Assembly (NCBI GenBank): GCA_907165065.1
Contig: OU015524.1
Coordinates: 57,453,295-57,517,294 of the forward strand
Length of the DNA: 64,000 nucleotides
Origin: Caprimulgus europaeus
Taxonomy: Eukaryota; Chordata; Aves; Caprimulgiformes; Caprimulgidae
Direction of reading: 5' to 3'
Part shown: one piece after another, positions 1 through 10,263 of the stretch
How positions within the stretch are numbered: position 1 is the stretch's first letter
How the letters are laid out: every line of letters begins with the position of its first letter
Program-made: the position numbers and the translations under genes
Notes under the pieces: generated by a model
Told to the model about the DNA's origin: nothing
What the model saw: the letters and a program-made list of their open reading frames with translations, nothing else
The model's database searches: none

Positions 1-1984
1 TCTGCTTCAATACTTAGATTTTTGAAACAGAAAATGGCCTTGTGAAAATACTGTGTAATATTTACTTAAATGCTACTGTTTCAATAGCTGGTAGTAAATG
101 CATTCAATAGACTATTTATGAAAGTCAACAGAAAAAAACATGAATAATCAAACAAACTATTTAAACCATTTAAATACAGCATTACCTGAGGGTTAGGTAA
201 TGTTTGCCTACTTGCAAACACAGTTCCCAATTGCCTGAAGCAGACTGTACAGGACATACCTTCAAATCCAAACTGAGAGAGTGGTTTACAGATACAAGCT
301 ACAACTAATTCTACTACTTCTTTCATACAAATTAATAAAACTGGAATTTTGAACACAGAGCAACTTCAGTTACCTAATTCATTTTGGTTTGTGAAACACA
401 GAGGCCCAGCTACACATATAAATAGCAATGGCATAATATAGGATACCATATACCTTGACCATACTCATGAACAAAAGATCAGTGCTTCCAGCTCCCCTGA
501 AAGACTGACTTGCTTGTTTACCCTCTACAAACATTCTCCAGGAAAAAAAAAAGTTGTGTCAAGCTACTAAGTGCATTGTCAGAATGTGACAACAACAAAA
601 TCTTATGCATAATAAAAGAATAGTGAAAATACATGTATAGTCTTAGGCTTCACTGTATTGTTCAATGGTTCACTTGAAGTATTAAAATGTATTTTATGGC
701 ATTATTTTGGTTAAGTCCAACCTCTACTTGACATTTATAAACAGTTTAAGAGAATTAAGGTATTTCATGTACTACTTGTTATTCTTCATGCCAAAGGGAA
801 GAACGCATTCCACAGAAAGGAAATTATAGAGATGCAAGTTATCCTGGGTGACAGGGATATGGCATTAGGCAACATTCATGTTTCATTTTGCTAATGGATT
901 ACAAACCTTCTCCTTAGTCAGAAGCGTATGGATAAAGTGGATGCACAGTCTTTGCTTTTTTTTACCGTAGTCCAACAGGATGCATCGTAAGTTATTCCTA
1001 CTAAGTGTCAAAATGAGTCCAACTGACAGATTATGTATTTGCTTACCTATATTTAACACTGGCATCTCTCCATTCACTCACACTAGGGTAAATAAACTGA
1101 GGCTCTGGCTCTGTATTCCCCCTTGTTTGATCTCACTCTAGATCAGTGATGCCAAGCCACCAGCACTGGCAAACATAGATCTGGGCTGGCACCAATGACA
1201 ATGAGCAAACAATACTTTCAAAACACAGTTGATGCCAGATAACAAAGAGCACCCTCCCTACCTCAAGAGCTCATTGCTAGAAAGTATTTCTGCTCTCAAA
1301 TCCACAACTACCTCCCGCATGTGGCTGAAACCGCCAACATAGCATTTCTCTTCTGCAGCCCCCAAAATAGAAATCCACTGTATTGTCCCAAACAGTGACA
1401 TATAGGTAGTTCTTGCTGACCCAGTTAATCCAAAACTGTGTTTAAGCATGGACAAACCTAGTTCAGTAATATGCAAGAAGCAGCCCCAAAACAGCTAAAG
1501 TTTTGAGGTCAACAACCTGCATTTCAAACCTTTCAGCTTTTATTAGACTTCCTCAGGAGGATACAGCAAAACAAAAGAAGGACACAACAAAACAAGAGCA
1601 CACCAAACCTAGGCAGGGCATGTGTGAGAAAAGAGAGAAAATGAAGGTATCTCGTTTCACTAAGCTGTCTGCTAAGGGGGGTTCCTGGATACTGGTGGCT
1701 CCTCAGACTTTTATGCCAAATTACACTCCAGTCTGGAAGGGGAGTGCTTCTGGTCTGCCCAGTCCAGAAGCACTGGGCAGACCCTGCCAAAGTGGTGCAT
1801 GAAGCAAAATGCTGCAGCTAGACCTCTAGTGCCTGATCTGCCCGGGTCTTGGTTGTGCCCTTCTCCTTACCACTCAGAGGGACAAAGGGGACAGTCCAGA
1901 CTGGCTGCCCTGCTGGGGTTTGGGCTCTTACTGAGCCCAACCATGGGCAACTTCATACCAGCTGGGAACCTGGATGGTGAAGTC
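1..1984. other. AT-rich non-genic stretch
   Basis: I see no recognisable gene, RNA or young repeat here. Stops are frequent in all frames and the longest frames (about 60-100 codons) have no domain-like sequence. The composition is AT-rich with short A or T runs, as usual for bird intergenic or intronic DNA. The 3' edge is set by the start of an antisense CR1 element. Confidence 0.6.
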
Positions 1985-2124
1985 ATAGAATCACAGAATC
2001 ATTCAGGTTAGAAAAGACATTTAAGATCATCAAGTCCAACTGTAAACTTAACACTGCAGAGACCATCAATAAACCATGTCCCTAAGCACCACATCTACAT
2101 GTCTTTTAAATACCTCTAGGAATG
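1985..2124 (-). mobile_element. CR1 LINE, minus strand, 3' part (older copy, first piece)
   Basis: The plus strand shows the reverse complement of a CR1 3' end. It begins with ATAGAATCACAGAATCATTC, followed by an AAGATCATCAAGTCCAAC-type block and the CACATCTACATGTCTTTTAA stretch seen in antisense avian CR1 copies. The match breaks off abruptly after CTCTAGGAATG and resumes at 2431, so this piece and 2431-2715 are one element split by an insertion. No complete ORF remains; this is a 5'-truncated, dead LINE fragment. Confidence 0.9.
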
Positions 2125-2430
2125 CTATTGGGGACGGACTTTTTAACAGGGCCTGTAGCAACAGGACAAGGGGTAATGGTTTTAAGCTAGAAGAGGGTAG
2201 ATTTAGACTAGATGTAAGGAAGTTATTCTTTACAATGAGGTGTGGTGCAACACTGGAACAGGTTGTCCAGATTGGTGATAGAAACCCCATCCCTGGAAAC
2301 ATTCAAGGTCAGGCTGGATGGGGCTCTGCGCAACCTAATATAGTTGAAGATGTCCGTGCCCACTGCAGGGGGGTTGGACGAGATGACCTTTGAAGGTCCC
2401 TTCCAACTCAATCCATTCTATGACTCTATG
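2125..2430 (+). mobile_element. CR1 LINE, plus strand, nested in an older CR1
   Basis: This is a 5'-truncated CR1 copy. It starts near GGACTTTTTAACAGGGC, passes through the blocks AGACTAGATGTAAGGAAG and AACAGGTTG, and ends with the 3' block GGGGGGTTGGACGAGATGACC and an ATTCTATGACTCTATG tail. The tail is the octamer repeat typical of CR1, which has no poly-A. It lies inside a minus-strand CR1 whose halves abut its ends (1985-2124 and 2431-2715), so it inserted later. I see no clear target duplication, as is usual for CR1. Confidence 0.92.
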
Positions 2431-2715
2431 GTGACTCAACCACTTCCCTGGGCAGCCTGTTCCAATGCTTGTCAACCCTTCTGGTGAAGGAATTTTTCCT
2501 ACTATCCAATCTAAACCTGCCCTGGTGTAACTTGAGGCCATTTCTTCTTGTTCTGTCACTTGTTACTTGGAAGAAGAGACCAACACCCACCTCACTACAC
2601 CCTCCTTTCAGGTAGCTGTAGAGAGCAATAAGGTCTCCCCTCAGCTTCCTCTTCTCCAGAGTAAACAACTCCAGTTCCCTCAGCTGCTCCTCAGCCCTTT
2701 CCTCTGCAAGGAAGT
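2431..2715 (-). mobile_element. CR1 LINE, minus strand (older copy, second piece)
   Basis: This continues the antisense CR1 that begins at 1985. It resumes with GTGACTCAACCACTTCCCTG and the GGCAGCCTGTTCCAATGCTT block, then TCTAAACCTGCCCTGG and GATAAGGTCTCC-like stretches. It fades near CTCAGCCCTTTCCTCTGC. Relative to the usual CR1 order no bases appear lost at the break, which supports simple insertion of the plus-strand copy. Confidence 0.88.
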
Positions 2716-3038
2716 CAGTCCGCACTGCCCACTCCAAAAGGATTCAAGAGGCAGTGGGGTCCCAGAGAGCTGGGGCCACTGGATTACCCGCAGGGCTAAA
2801 GCAGAGCAAGGACTCCATCCACTTTTGCACCATAATGCAGCGGACAAGGAGGATCCCCAGGCTGGGAGGCAGCAGCCTTCACACACCCACCCTGTCACCC
2901 CCTCCTCCAAGTTCCACCCGTACCCACACCAACACAACCCCCCTGAGCTGCGCCTGCCCCCAGACCCGCCCCACGGCGGCCGCCCCGCCTGGCATGGGCC
3001 CCGCTCCCCGCCCCGCCGCGCCGCTCCGCACACCGCCC

Positions 3039-3054
3039 CCACCAGAGGGCGTCT
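3039..3054 (+). promoter_or_regulatory. CTCF-like motif in the CpG island
   Basis: CCACCAGAGGGCGTCT matches the CTCF core pattern CCASYAGRKGGCRSYR at 15 of 16 positions by eye. It lies inside the CpG island, a common location for bound CTCF sites. Motif orientation is plus. Binding is inferred only from sequence. Confidence 0.5.
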
Positions 3055-3353
3055 CGACCCCGCGTTCAGCCGGGAGGTGCGGCCCGCCCCGACCCGCCAC
3101 CGCCCCCCCGGCCCCACCGCCGCCCCCGCCCGGTTCCTTGGGCATCTCGCCCCAGTTCGCGCCCACACCCACCGGCGAGGCTCTCTCCCCCACAGAGAGG
3201 TACCGCCGCCCCTCCGCCGCCGCGGCCGGGCGAGCCTCTGCCGTCCCGGCCCCCGGAGCCTCGCCCTCTGCAGCCTTTCCCGGGCCGCCTGCCTCCGCCC
3301 GTTCCCAAACTGCAGCCAGCGGCCCTCGGTGGCCGGGTTGAGGCCCCTGCACC

Positions 3354-3455
3354 ATGTCTGTGCCAAGGCTGGGGCTGTGCGCTGTCGGGCTGCTCTGTGC
3401 GCAGGCTGTTGGCCAGTGGGTGCCCGTCCCCACCAGCACTGCGGGGTGGGTGGTG
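3354..3455 (+). CDS. Possible first coding exon with signal-peptide-like start
   Basis: At the downstream edge of the CpG island an ATG sits in a fair Kozak context (A at -3). The first codons read MSVPRLGLCAVGLLCAQAVG, with a basic residue, a hydrophobic Leu/Ala/Val core and small residues near position 20, as in a signal peptide. The frame stays open to 3590 (78 codons), and a possible donor (GGGGTGGGT) lies near 3450. I do not recognise the protein and see no second exon. GC-rich sequence yields open frames easily, so this is tentative. A non-coding first exon or no gene at all are equally reasonable. Confidence 0.25.
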
Positions 3456-3489
3456 CGGCAGCTGCTCTCCCTTAACCTTCTTTCACAGA

Positions 3490-6320
3490 TGCAGGGTTGG
3501 TACTCAGAGGGTTTGGGGGCTGGGAGGCGGCCTCCACTTCTCTTGAGGAAACTCCCTTATCAAAGAGTTTTCTGCATAGTTTTCTTCTAGACCGCAGCCC
3601 ACCCTCTGCTTTTTGGGCAGCGCTGCCTTTTTACTGTAGGTGGGAGCTAATGGCTGGTGTGGTGGGGCACCGCTGGTAAAAACAGTTACAAATGTGAATA
3701 ATCTGAGCTGATTCTTTCAAAGTTCACACCCCACAAAGCTGCAGAGCAAAGCCAAGTGGATGGGAGAGGGATGTTTCATAAGAATCAACTGGCTGTTGCA
3801 GAGCAAGAGAAGGGAAAAGTGATCCCCTCAAGACAGATACCATTACCAGACCGTACTGGTAAGATTGCAAGTTAGGAATACAACTGAAGCCAGAGAATTT
3901 GCCAAAGGAAAAAAAAATACAGAAAACAGATGCAAAACAACAAAAAGATGCCAGAACAAAATGAATCTTAGGCCAGCACTGGAACACACCACAATCCCTT
4001 ACCATTCAGGATGATTTAAATGGATGGAAAAGGGATTAAAGTCTAATCCAGCAGTTGCTCTGTTTGAATTAATCTCATAGGAGTCAGACAAGATATATAT
4101 ATTTAGAGAGGGAGGGAGAGAAAAGCAAGCAAGAAATTTCAGGATCAGGCCCTGAATATAATCTGAGTAGACTTGAAATAGATCCTTGAGCCACACTGGT
4201 TTTAAAAGCTGATTATGTGATCCAAACCCTCCCAGATATTTGAAACAGAAAAGGCAGCATTGCTAAATACTCAGTTATTTCTGAAATACTGAACCCCAAG
4301 TCTCCCTGCCAGTTTTTGGTTGCAGCAGAGGCAGTAGCCATTTCACTCACACTGGCAGGGGCCCTCTCTGGCACTGCAGCGCCTTCCTTGGCTGTGATCT
4401 TGCTTTCAAATGCCACTGTTTTTCTGGGACAGTCTCGACTATGAGGAGACTGTCCCACTGGGTCTTGGGTTTCCTGAGAGCTTGAGTGATTAAAGAGATT
4501 CTTCTTCCTTTTGAACTCAAAACATTTTCCAGAGCTGCCTTCTCTTCCCCGAGTAACACTATTAATCTGAGGCAGGGCACTGAAATATCTACACCAGCAC
4601 TGCCAAAAACAGCCTTGCATATTTCCAAGCAGTTATGCAGCCTTTAGTAAATCACCTAAGCGTGAGCAAACTGTGCTTCAGGCAGCACAGAAAAAGACAA
4701 ATCCAAATGCTGTGGATGAAAAGTGCCAAGGGATGCTTCTGTAGACACACTGGAAGAGAAGACAAAATAAAGTGCTAGCTCAAGTCCCTAACAGACAATA
4801 TCAGCAGCTTGTTTCTGCATATGTGAGTGCCCTTTATGTGTGCAGATGAGTAAATCTGAGGCAAGAACTAGCTTACAAAAAGGGAATCCTATAAATTGCA
4901 GCCCAATGCTGCAGTCCAAGAACTATGTGCCCATTTTAGCAATTCTGACTATGAACAGTGCTAGTTTTATGGTTTTTCAGCAGCCCTCAGCATCTCCAGA
5001 GGGACCAGCAGTTCCTTGCAGAATTGAAACCACTCTCAAGGATATTGTAATATTTTTTTAAAACCCACCAACATGGCAACATTGAGAGCTGAGCTTAGTC
5101 CTGCTTTACCCAAGTAACAAAGTAACCCCCTTACATTGGTGCATCAGTATGTAAAAACACCACAGACCACAAACTCTAAGAGAAAGGAGCCTTTTGAGGA
5201 GTCAGGGAAGTTCGGATTACAGTACTTACCTGTTTGCTGGGAACTGAGGGGAGGAAGTGAATAGTATCACTCAAAGACAAAGAAAAATTACAAGATGAGA
5301 GTGGCTAGGAATACGAGTCTTTCCCAGGTCAGAAGCAAAGCAACAAATACATGTTCCTGCCTTTGTGGGGGTGAAGAAATAGATAACACCAAATGGCAAA
5401 GCCACCTTTTAAAAAATTTTTAGCTCAGGTAAAAAGAGTGAAAAATTCCAATGGCCCCCAAAAGTAAGTGCTTACCACTGAGTTATCTCAGCTGGGTGCA
5501 TGCAATACACCCACCAACAGCATGGAGCAGTGACAAGGGAGTACACTGGTAATGCCACTTTGCAGGCAACAGGGGTCACAGCTGGGATCCAGACCTCCAA
5601 ACACTGAGGCCTGGGTTTGCTCTTCAGTGCTATTTTGAGCATATAAAAACACCTACCTTCAAACATCACTGTCTGCATTCTCATTTTTGCAGGAAAATGT
5701 TGGCAATTATATTATCCTACCAATATCAATTGTGCATTTGTGTCTGTTTCTGTGCAGCTTGTGCACTGGTAATGTGTTTTGGCTTCAGTTCAAATCCACT
5801 TCAGTGCCCCCAAAGAGATCTTCATTGTTATAAAGGCTTGCTGAGATTGTTTCCAGTTTATACACAACTGTTTCTAAACCCTGGGATCTCTGCTTTTGGT
5901 TGTCTATTGGGGAAGAGTGGCAAATATTAAAGAAGTGCATGCCTTTGGCTGCATACTTTAAAATAAAACAGCCGTGGTTTTCAGAAACCTCTTTAAAGGT
6001 GTAGTAAATCCGACTTTCTAAATGCCCAAGGCTGTGTTTATCTAAAAGTATCTTGGGGGAGATTGCTATGTCTATTAATCTGTTTTCCTGTTTCCTTACC
6101 TCAGGGCTTAAAGGCTACATAAACCAACCAGTAGAAGGCAGTTCGGGAAAGTCTCCGCAGACAAGTATCTCCCTTTGCTTTCTGTTCTTAAGCAACACAC
6201 TCCTGGTACAGGGAAATCATTAAAGACTGTTATAAAGCAGGAGCAGTAGATGAGGGTGATATGATAGGGACAAACCAGCATGATCTCTGCTTTAGAAAAA
6301 AACCTCAAACCTGTTCAAGG
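3490..6320. other. Non-genic stretch; one exon-like patch near 4.35-4.62 kb
   Basis: No repeat or gene is recognised across most of this stretch. On the minus strand 4347-4628 stays open in two frames and is followed by a good splice-donor string (GTGAGT, complement of 4345-4350). That could be an exon of a transcript running toward the CpG island, but no homology is visible. At about 4142-4157 a CAGGATCAGGCCCTGA string resembles an old reptile/bird repeat. Confidence 0.35.
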
Positions 6321-6324
6321 CCTT

Positions 6325-6660
6325 TAAAAGAGTTAACAAAACAGTGGATAAAGGACAACCAATGGCTATATTTTATTTAGACTATCAAAAGGCTTTTGAT
6401 AAAGTTCCTGAGAAGAGGCTATAAAGGAAACTTAGTAACCACAAGGTGAAAGGTAAAGTCCTGCATGGATAGGAGGGGAAAAAAGACCAGAGTTGAGAGA
6501 GCAGAAACAAAGAGGAGGAACAAATGGTCCATCTCAGCATGGAAATGAGTCACAGGCAGGATGCCCCAGGGATTAAAAATAAGATGTGTGCTTGGGATAC
6601 TTATTAGTGATTTGAAGACCATGGTGAAGAGTAAAGGTGACAAAGCTTGTGTCATGCAAA
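6325..6660 (+). mobile_element. Ancient CR1/L3-type LINE reverse transcriptase fragment
   Basis: In one plus frame the region encodes FYLDYQKAFDKVP, the palm motif A of CR1/L2/L3-type reverse transcriptases (usual form YLDFQKAFDKVPH). Further along come degraded versions of the stretch before the catalytic loop (GCPRD where GVPQGSVLGP is expected, then an ILISDL-like piece). Stops and frameshifts interrupt it. It is more decayed than the CR1 copies at 2.1, 19.5 and 21.1 kb, so it probably belongs to an older layer. Confidence 0.7.
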
Positions 6661-8190
6661 ATTAGGTAGGTGGGTCAAATGGAGAAGCATGAGAAATTGC
6701 AGAGGATGAGAAAATGAAGGAAACTGAGAAAGTAGATGAAATTAAACACCTGCAAGAGAAGAATGTGTAGAGAGCATTGCAAACTACTCATGCCCATGGG
6801 TAAGTTTTGAATTTCTTTCAAACATCCCAAAACACATCAGGCACCAGTACAGACAGCTCAAGGAAACTGGCTTCTCACCACACATTGGTGGTTGACAAAG
6901 AAAGAAAGTATAGTATTATAGTACATAATAATATTTTTAAAATACTGTAATCCTGTGATATCCTGTTAGCAGACAGCATAATCTATTTTTGCCTTGGCTT
7001 TTACATTCAGGTTCAGGTCGCCTTGTCACAAATGAAAAACAAGGAAACAGAAGAGGCTGGGCTTCTTCTGGCTCTGCCCCCTGTGCTCAGGTTCTAGAGC
7101 GGATGGACACGCATGGGCTCCAGCAGAGCCTTTTCTGAGCTGAAGGTAACCAGGGCAGCTCTCTTATAGGTGGACTCGCTGTTATATAGAAGTGATGAGC
7201 TCATACCACAGCTTTTCCTGTCAGCAGGCCACTAACAGCTGCCTGGTTTGACTAAACTTCTGGGAAGTTAGTGCATTTGAGACATTTTTTCTTCCAAACA
7301 GGTTAGAAATGGCCAACTAGTTCAAAGGTTACTGGCCACAGTGAAGGCAGAAAGGCACATACTCATACACACATGGAGACAGTGGTTTCGAAACCGCTTT
7401 GAAGAAAGCAAAACTAACAGTTCATTAAGAACAGCCAGAAAAGTGAAGAGCTAAGTAAACTATGGCAGAAATACAATGCGCTTGGCTATATTGATACAAT
7501 ATATATCAGGTAAATTTAATAAATATCTCTCTAGATATATTGTACTGATAAGGCCAGGTGGATTCTCTGTCTTTCTGTGTTACGCTGTAAAAGCTTTGGC
7601 ACACATTTAAACTAGAGTTATGAAATAAATTTTATTGCACTATAATTGTGTTTGTTGGGTTTTGACATCTATCTTTACTAAGAATTGACACTTAAAATCA
7701 ATATGTATTTGGGGCTGACAGTTATCACAGGTTAGAGCTTTTTCTCAGTCTCAGGGTTTTGGTCATTTTTAACAGTAGGCAGAGAAGCTAGGCTCTTCAT
7801 CTGAGAAGGTAAGATCCATGGCCAGAAGGTATCCAAAATCAAGGCTTACTCAGTAAACATATACACTACACAGACAAAATACACATTACTAACCTCTGGG
7901 ACTCAGTGCTGAGGAAAATTATTAAAAAAGGAGATTTAAAATTATTTTGGTTGCTGTATTTAAACATAAAATGATAAGCTACAGCAAACCTGTTACGGGA
8001 CAGGTAATAACCACATTGATAGGTATAACATAACAACCAGTAGAGACAGAACAGGAGAAAGACTTGGGGTTGATCACTGAAGAGTGAAAGTCATCCCAGT
8101 TCACTTCAGTCATCTAAAATCTTGGTATTGAAATGCCTCTGTAGTGAAAGGCTTGAGTGCCCACCAAATAGGTAAGAAGTGGACAAGAGA
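6661..8190. other. Non-genic AT-rich stretch with an imperfect hairpin
   Basis: No gene or repeat family is recognised. The only structure I note is an imperfect inverted repeat at about 7484-7555. Its arms GGCTATATTGATACAATAT and CAATATATC-type sequence could pair over roughly 20 bp around a loop of about 25 nt. Confidence 0.5.
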
Positions 8191-8199
8191 TTGGGAGGG

Positions 8200-8510
8200 G
8201 ACACAGCCATGACAGCTGACCTGAATTTGCCAAAAGGATATTGCATATAGCACCAGGCTTAGCAATGGAAACTAGGGTGGAGGAAGAAAAAGGGGCTTTT
8301 TGGCTTCCAAGGTGGCCATTGCTTGGACACTGGCTGGGCATTGGTGTGTTTGTGTGAGATGGTCAGTGATTGTTTATGGTTTTCCTTCACCATTTAAACA
8401 AGTTTTTTCTCTTTTGTTGTTCCTATTCTGCCCCCCATCCTGCTGTGGGGGCAAGGGTGAGTAAGCAGCTCTGTGGGAGCCTGGCTGCTGGACAGGGTCA
8501 GCCCACCACA
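8200..8510 (+). mobile_element. Solo or partial ERVL-type LTR (avian)
   Basis: The order of blocks matches the well-known bird ERVL LTR: GCTGACCTGAATTTGCCAAA with AGGATATTGCATA, then GACACTGGCTGGGCATTGGT. The 3' part follows, with CCCCCATCCTGCTGTGGGGG, GTGAGTAAGCAGCTCTGTG and a terminus GGGTCAGCCCACCACA that corresponds to the usual GGGTTAAACCACGACA. It is clearly diverged. I could not place the 5' terminus or a target duplication; it may extend upstream toward 8150. No internal viral genes flank it. Confidence 0.7.
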
Positions 8511-9050
8511 GTATGGTTCTCCATGAAAAAGCTACATGTATGAAAGCTGAACTAAGCCAAACACCATTCTCATAAAATAGGAGTAATAAAACAACACCAA
8601 GATGCTCACTTTTGAGTAAATCACAGAGAAATGAGGGTTGAGTTACCTATATTGAGTGGAGATTTCTGCAGAACACCTCAATATTTTGCTGATTCTAACG
8701 ACCTCTATATCAGATGACGCTTTGCCTATCCATCTCACATACATAGAACACATTCCTGTCCAAAGTTATATCTATGAAGCAGTATTTAATGTGCTCCTGA
8801 GCAATCCATCTGAGTCCTGTGCCTGTGGCAATATCACAGGAAATGCCAACACACGGCACAGAAAATGTCAACTTTCCACAAGGCAGGAAAAGAAATGCTA
8901 TAATATGATGCCTCATGCAGTTTTCTTGAATGAAAATGTTTCTTGGTTTGTATTTGGCTTGCTGAAGTTTTTGAAACTGGAGTGTATGCTAACCTGCTCC
9001 ACATTGCCATGGCACCTTCTGGGTACTGAGGGAGACGAATCTCCCATCTT
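8511..9050. other. Non-genic; one chance-looking 139-codon frame
   Basis: A 139-codon plus-strand frame (8656-9075) is the longest here, but it has no recognisable domain and its last codons run into a MIR-like fragment. I see no splice or promoter signals that would support it. Confidence 0.5.
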
Positions 9051-9051
9051 T

Positions 9052-9175
9052 GATCTGCTATGTGACCACAGGTAAATCACCCCACCTCTCTGTATTTTAT
9101 TTTTTCCTCCTTTCTTTCACTTATCTAGATTATTAATTTGGATGTAATTCCTTCAGAGAGACACTCTTTCTGGAT
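9052..9175 (+). repeat. Ancient MIR-like SINE fragment
   Basis: CTGCTATGTGACCACAGGTA followed by TCACCCCACCTCTCTGT corresponds to the MIR stretch CTGTGTGACCTTGGGCAAGTCACT...CTCTCTGTGCC. Further on, TAGATTATTAATTTGGATGT and CAGAGAGACACTCTTT resemble the TAGATTGTAAGCTC...GGGACTGTCT part found in sauropsid copies. Divergence is high, so this is an old insertion. Confidence 0.5.
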
Positions 9176-9699
9176 TTTTAGGCACTATGGCTGACCTCAC
9201 TGATGTATGAGGCAATGACTAGTTTCTGAGACATGCACAGGCACTGTACTGCAGTGAAATATGGTGGCTGGAGGTCTGAGACTGTTGACTTCCTAATGGT
9301 CCTATCTCTCTATGGCTAGAGTAGTCTGACTGTGAGTGCAGTTGGGTCCCATGACAAACCACTGAGGTTTGCCTCCACAGATGGTCCTTGTTTTGCTTTC
9401 TCCCGGTTTGGGATTAGGATTACCTTTACACCATCACAGCCTTGTTACTATTGAATTTTTCACAAGCCACCTGAGCCTCAAGGAAGGCAAGGTGGCAACC
9501 ATCGGCTTACTAAGGACCTCTCAGCCCCATCAGATATACTGCATAATTGTTGCTCTCTGTTAATGGAGATGACTGTCACAGGCATGCTTTCCATTTCTGC
9601 AGTGAGAGGTTCTGCAGAGTCTGGAGAGAAACAGGCAGAAGGGTCTAGAGATTGGCAAACTGCTTTTAGCAGAAGTCTTTTCAATAAAGGTGAAAAATA

Positions 9700-10257
9700 A
9701 CTTTAGTTGATTTCAGACCGAAAGTCCAAAGAGAAGAGGGAGGAGGAACAGGAGGATTCCAGCCCTGGGAGCAGCCAAGCAGAGCGGCGTGTCCCTGGCA
9801 CAGGAGAAGCGGAGGACATGCCTTCCGCAGGGATTATGCAGAGCTGCTGGAAGTGAAGCCTGAAAACCAATAGAACAGAAGCTTGGAAATTGAGCCCTGG
9901 ACTGAAGCGGGTAATTTACCTTATTTGAAATAAAAACAGCTTAAGTTGAAGCCAGCCGGAAATTCAGCTGACTTGAAGCTGCAAGCAAAATTAGCATAAC
10001 CCTCTGCAGGTTGAAACATGGAGGAAGCAGAGTGAGGGATTGAGCCTTGACGTCTGGCAGCGGAAGGAGGCTGCTACTGCTTCTGCAGTCCTATTCAAAA
10101 TTACCTCTTAAAGCTAAAATCATTTCAAGACCAGGCTGGAAGACCATAATAGTGCCTGCTGGCCTTAACTGCAACAAGCAAAAAAAAAGACGACTGCAAC
10201 AGAATCATCATTAAAAGGAATAAGAGCATGACTAGCTGCTCAGATTGGTAGAGCATG
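9700..10257 (+). other. Exon-like block ending at a strong splice donor
   Basis: This block is richer in GC than its surroundings and lacks repeats. It ends GAGCATG|GTAAGTAC, a near-ideal 5' splice site at 10258-10263. Stops occur in every frame, so if it is an exon it would be untranslated (5' UTR) or part of a non-coding RNA. An ATG lies immediately before the donor (10255-10257). I do not recognise a gene, and the 5' boundary is only a guess. Confidence 0.3.
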
Positions 10258-10263
10258 GTAAGT

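Larger units (their letters stand above)
2950..3480. promoter_or_regulatory. CpG island, probable promoter
   Basis: About 530 bp of very GC-rich sequence is dense in CpG dinucleotides (runs such as CCCCGCCGCGCCGCTCCGC and CCGCCGCCGCGGCCGGGCG), while the flanks are AT-rich and CpG-poor. It also holds several GC boxes (CCCCGCC or CCCGCCC). In vertebrates such isolated islands usually mark transcription start sites. No TATA box is obvious. It lies just downstream of the nested CR1 pair and does not match a repeat I know. Direction of transcription is unclear; a plausible plus-strand first coding exon begins at 3354. Confidence 0.75.

Noticed and set aside
2567..3475. 302-codon plus-strand open frame, the longest in the window
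   Set aside because: It runs from antisense CR1 sequence into the CpG island. Pro/Arg/Ala-rich content and lack of stops are explained by GC richness, and overlapping frames on both strands are open too.
4213..4628. Minus-strand frames of 93 and 135 codons next to a good donor
   Set aside because: Two overlapping frames are open, neither has a recognisable domain and no acceptor or partner exon was found; mentioned only within the stretch description.
8656..9075. 139-codon plus-strand frame
   Set aside because: No domain, no splice or promoter context, and the C-terminal codons fall in a MIR-like repeat.
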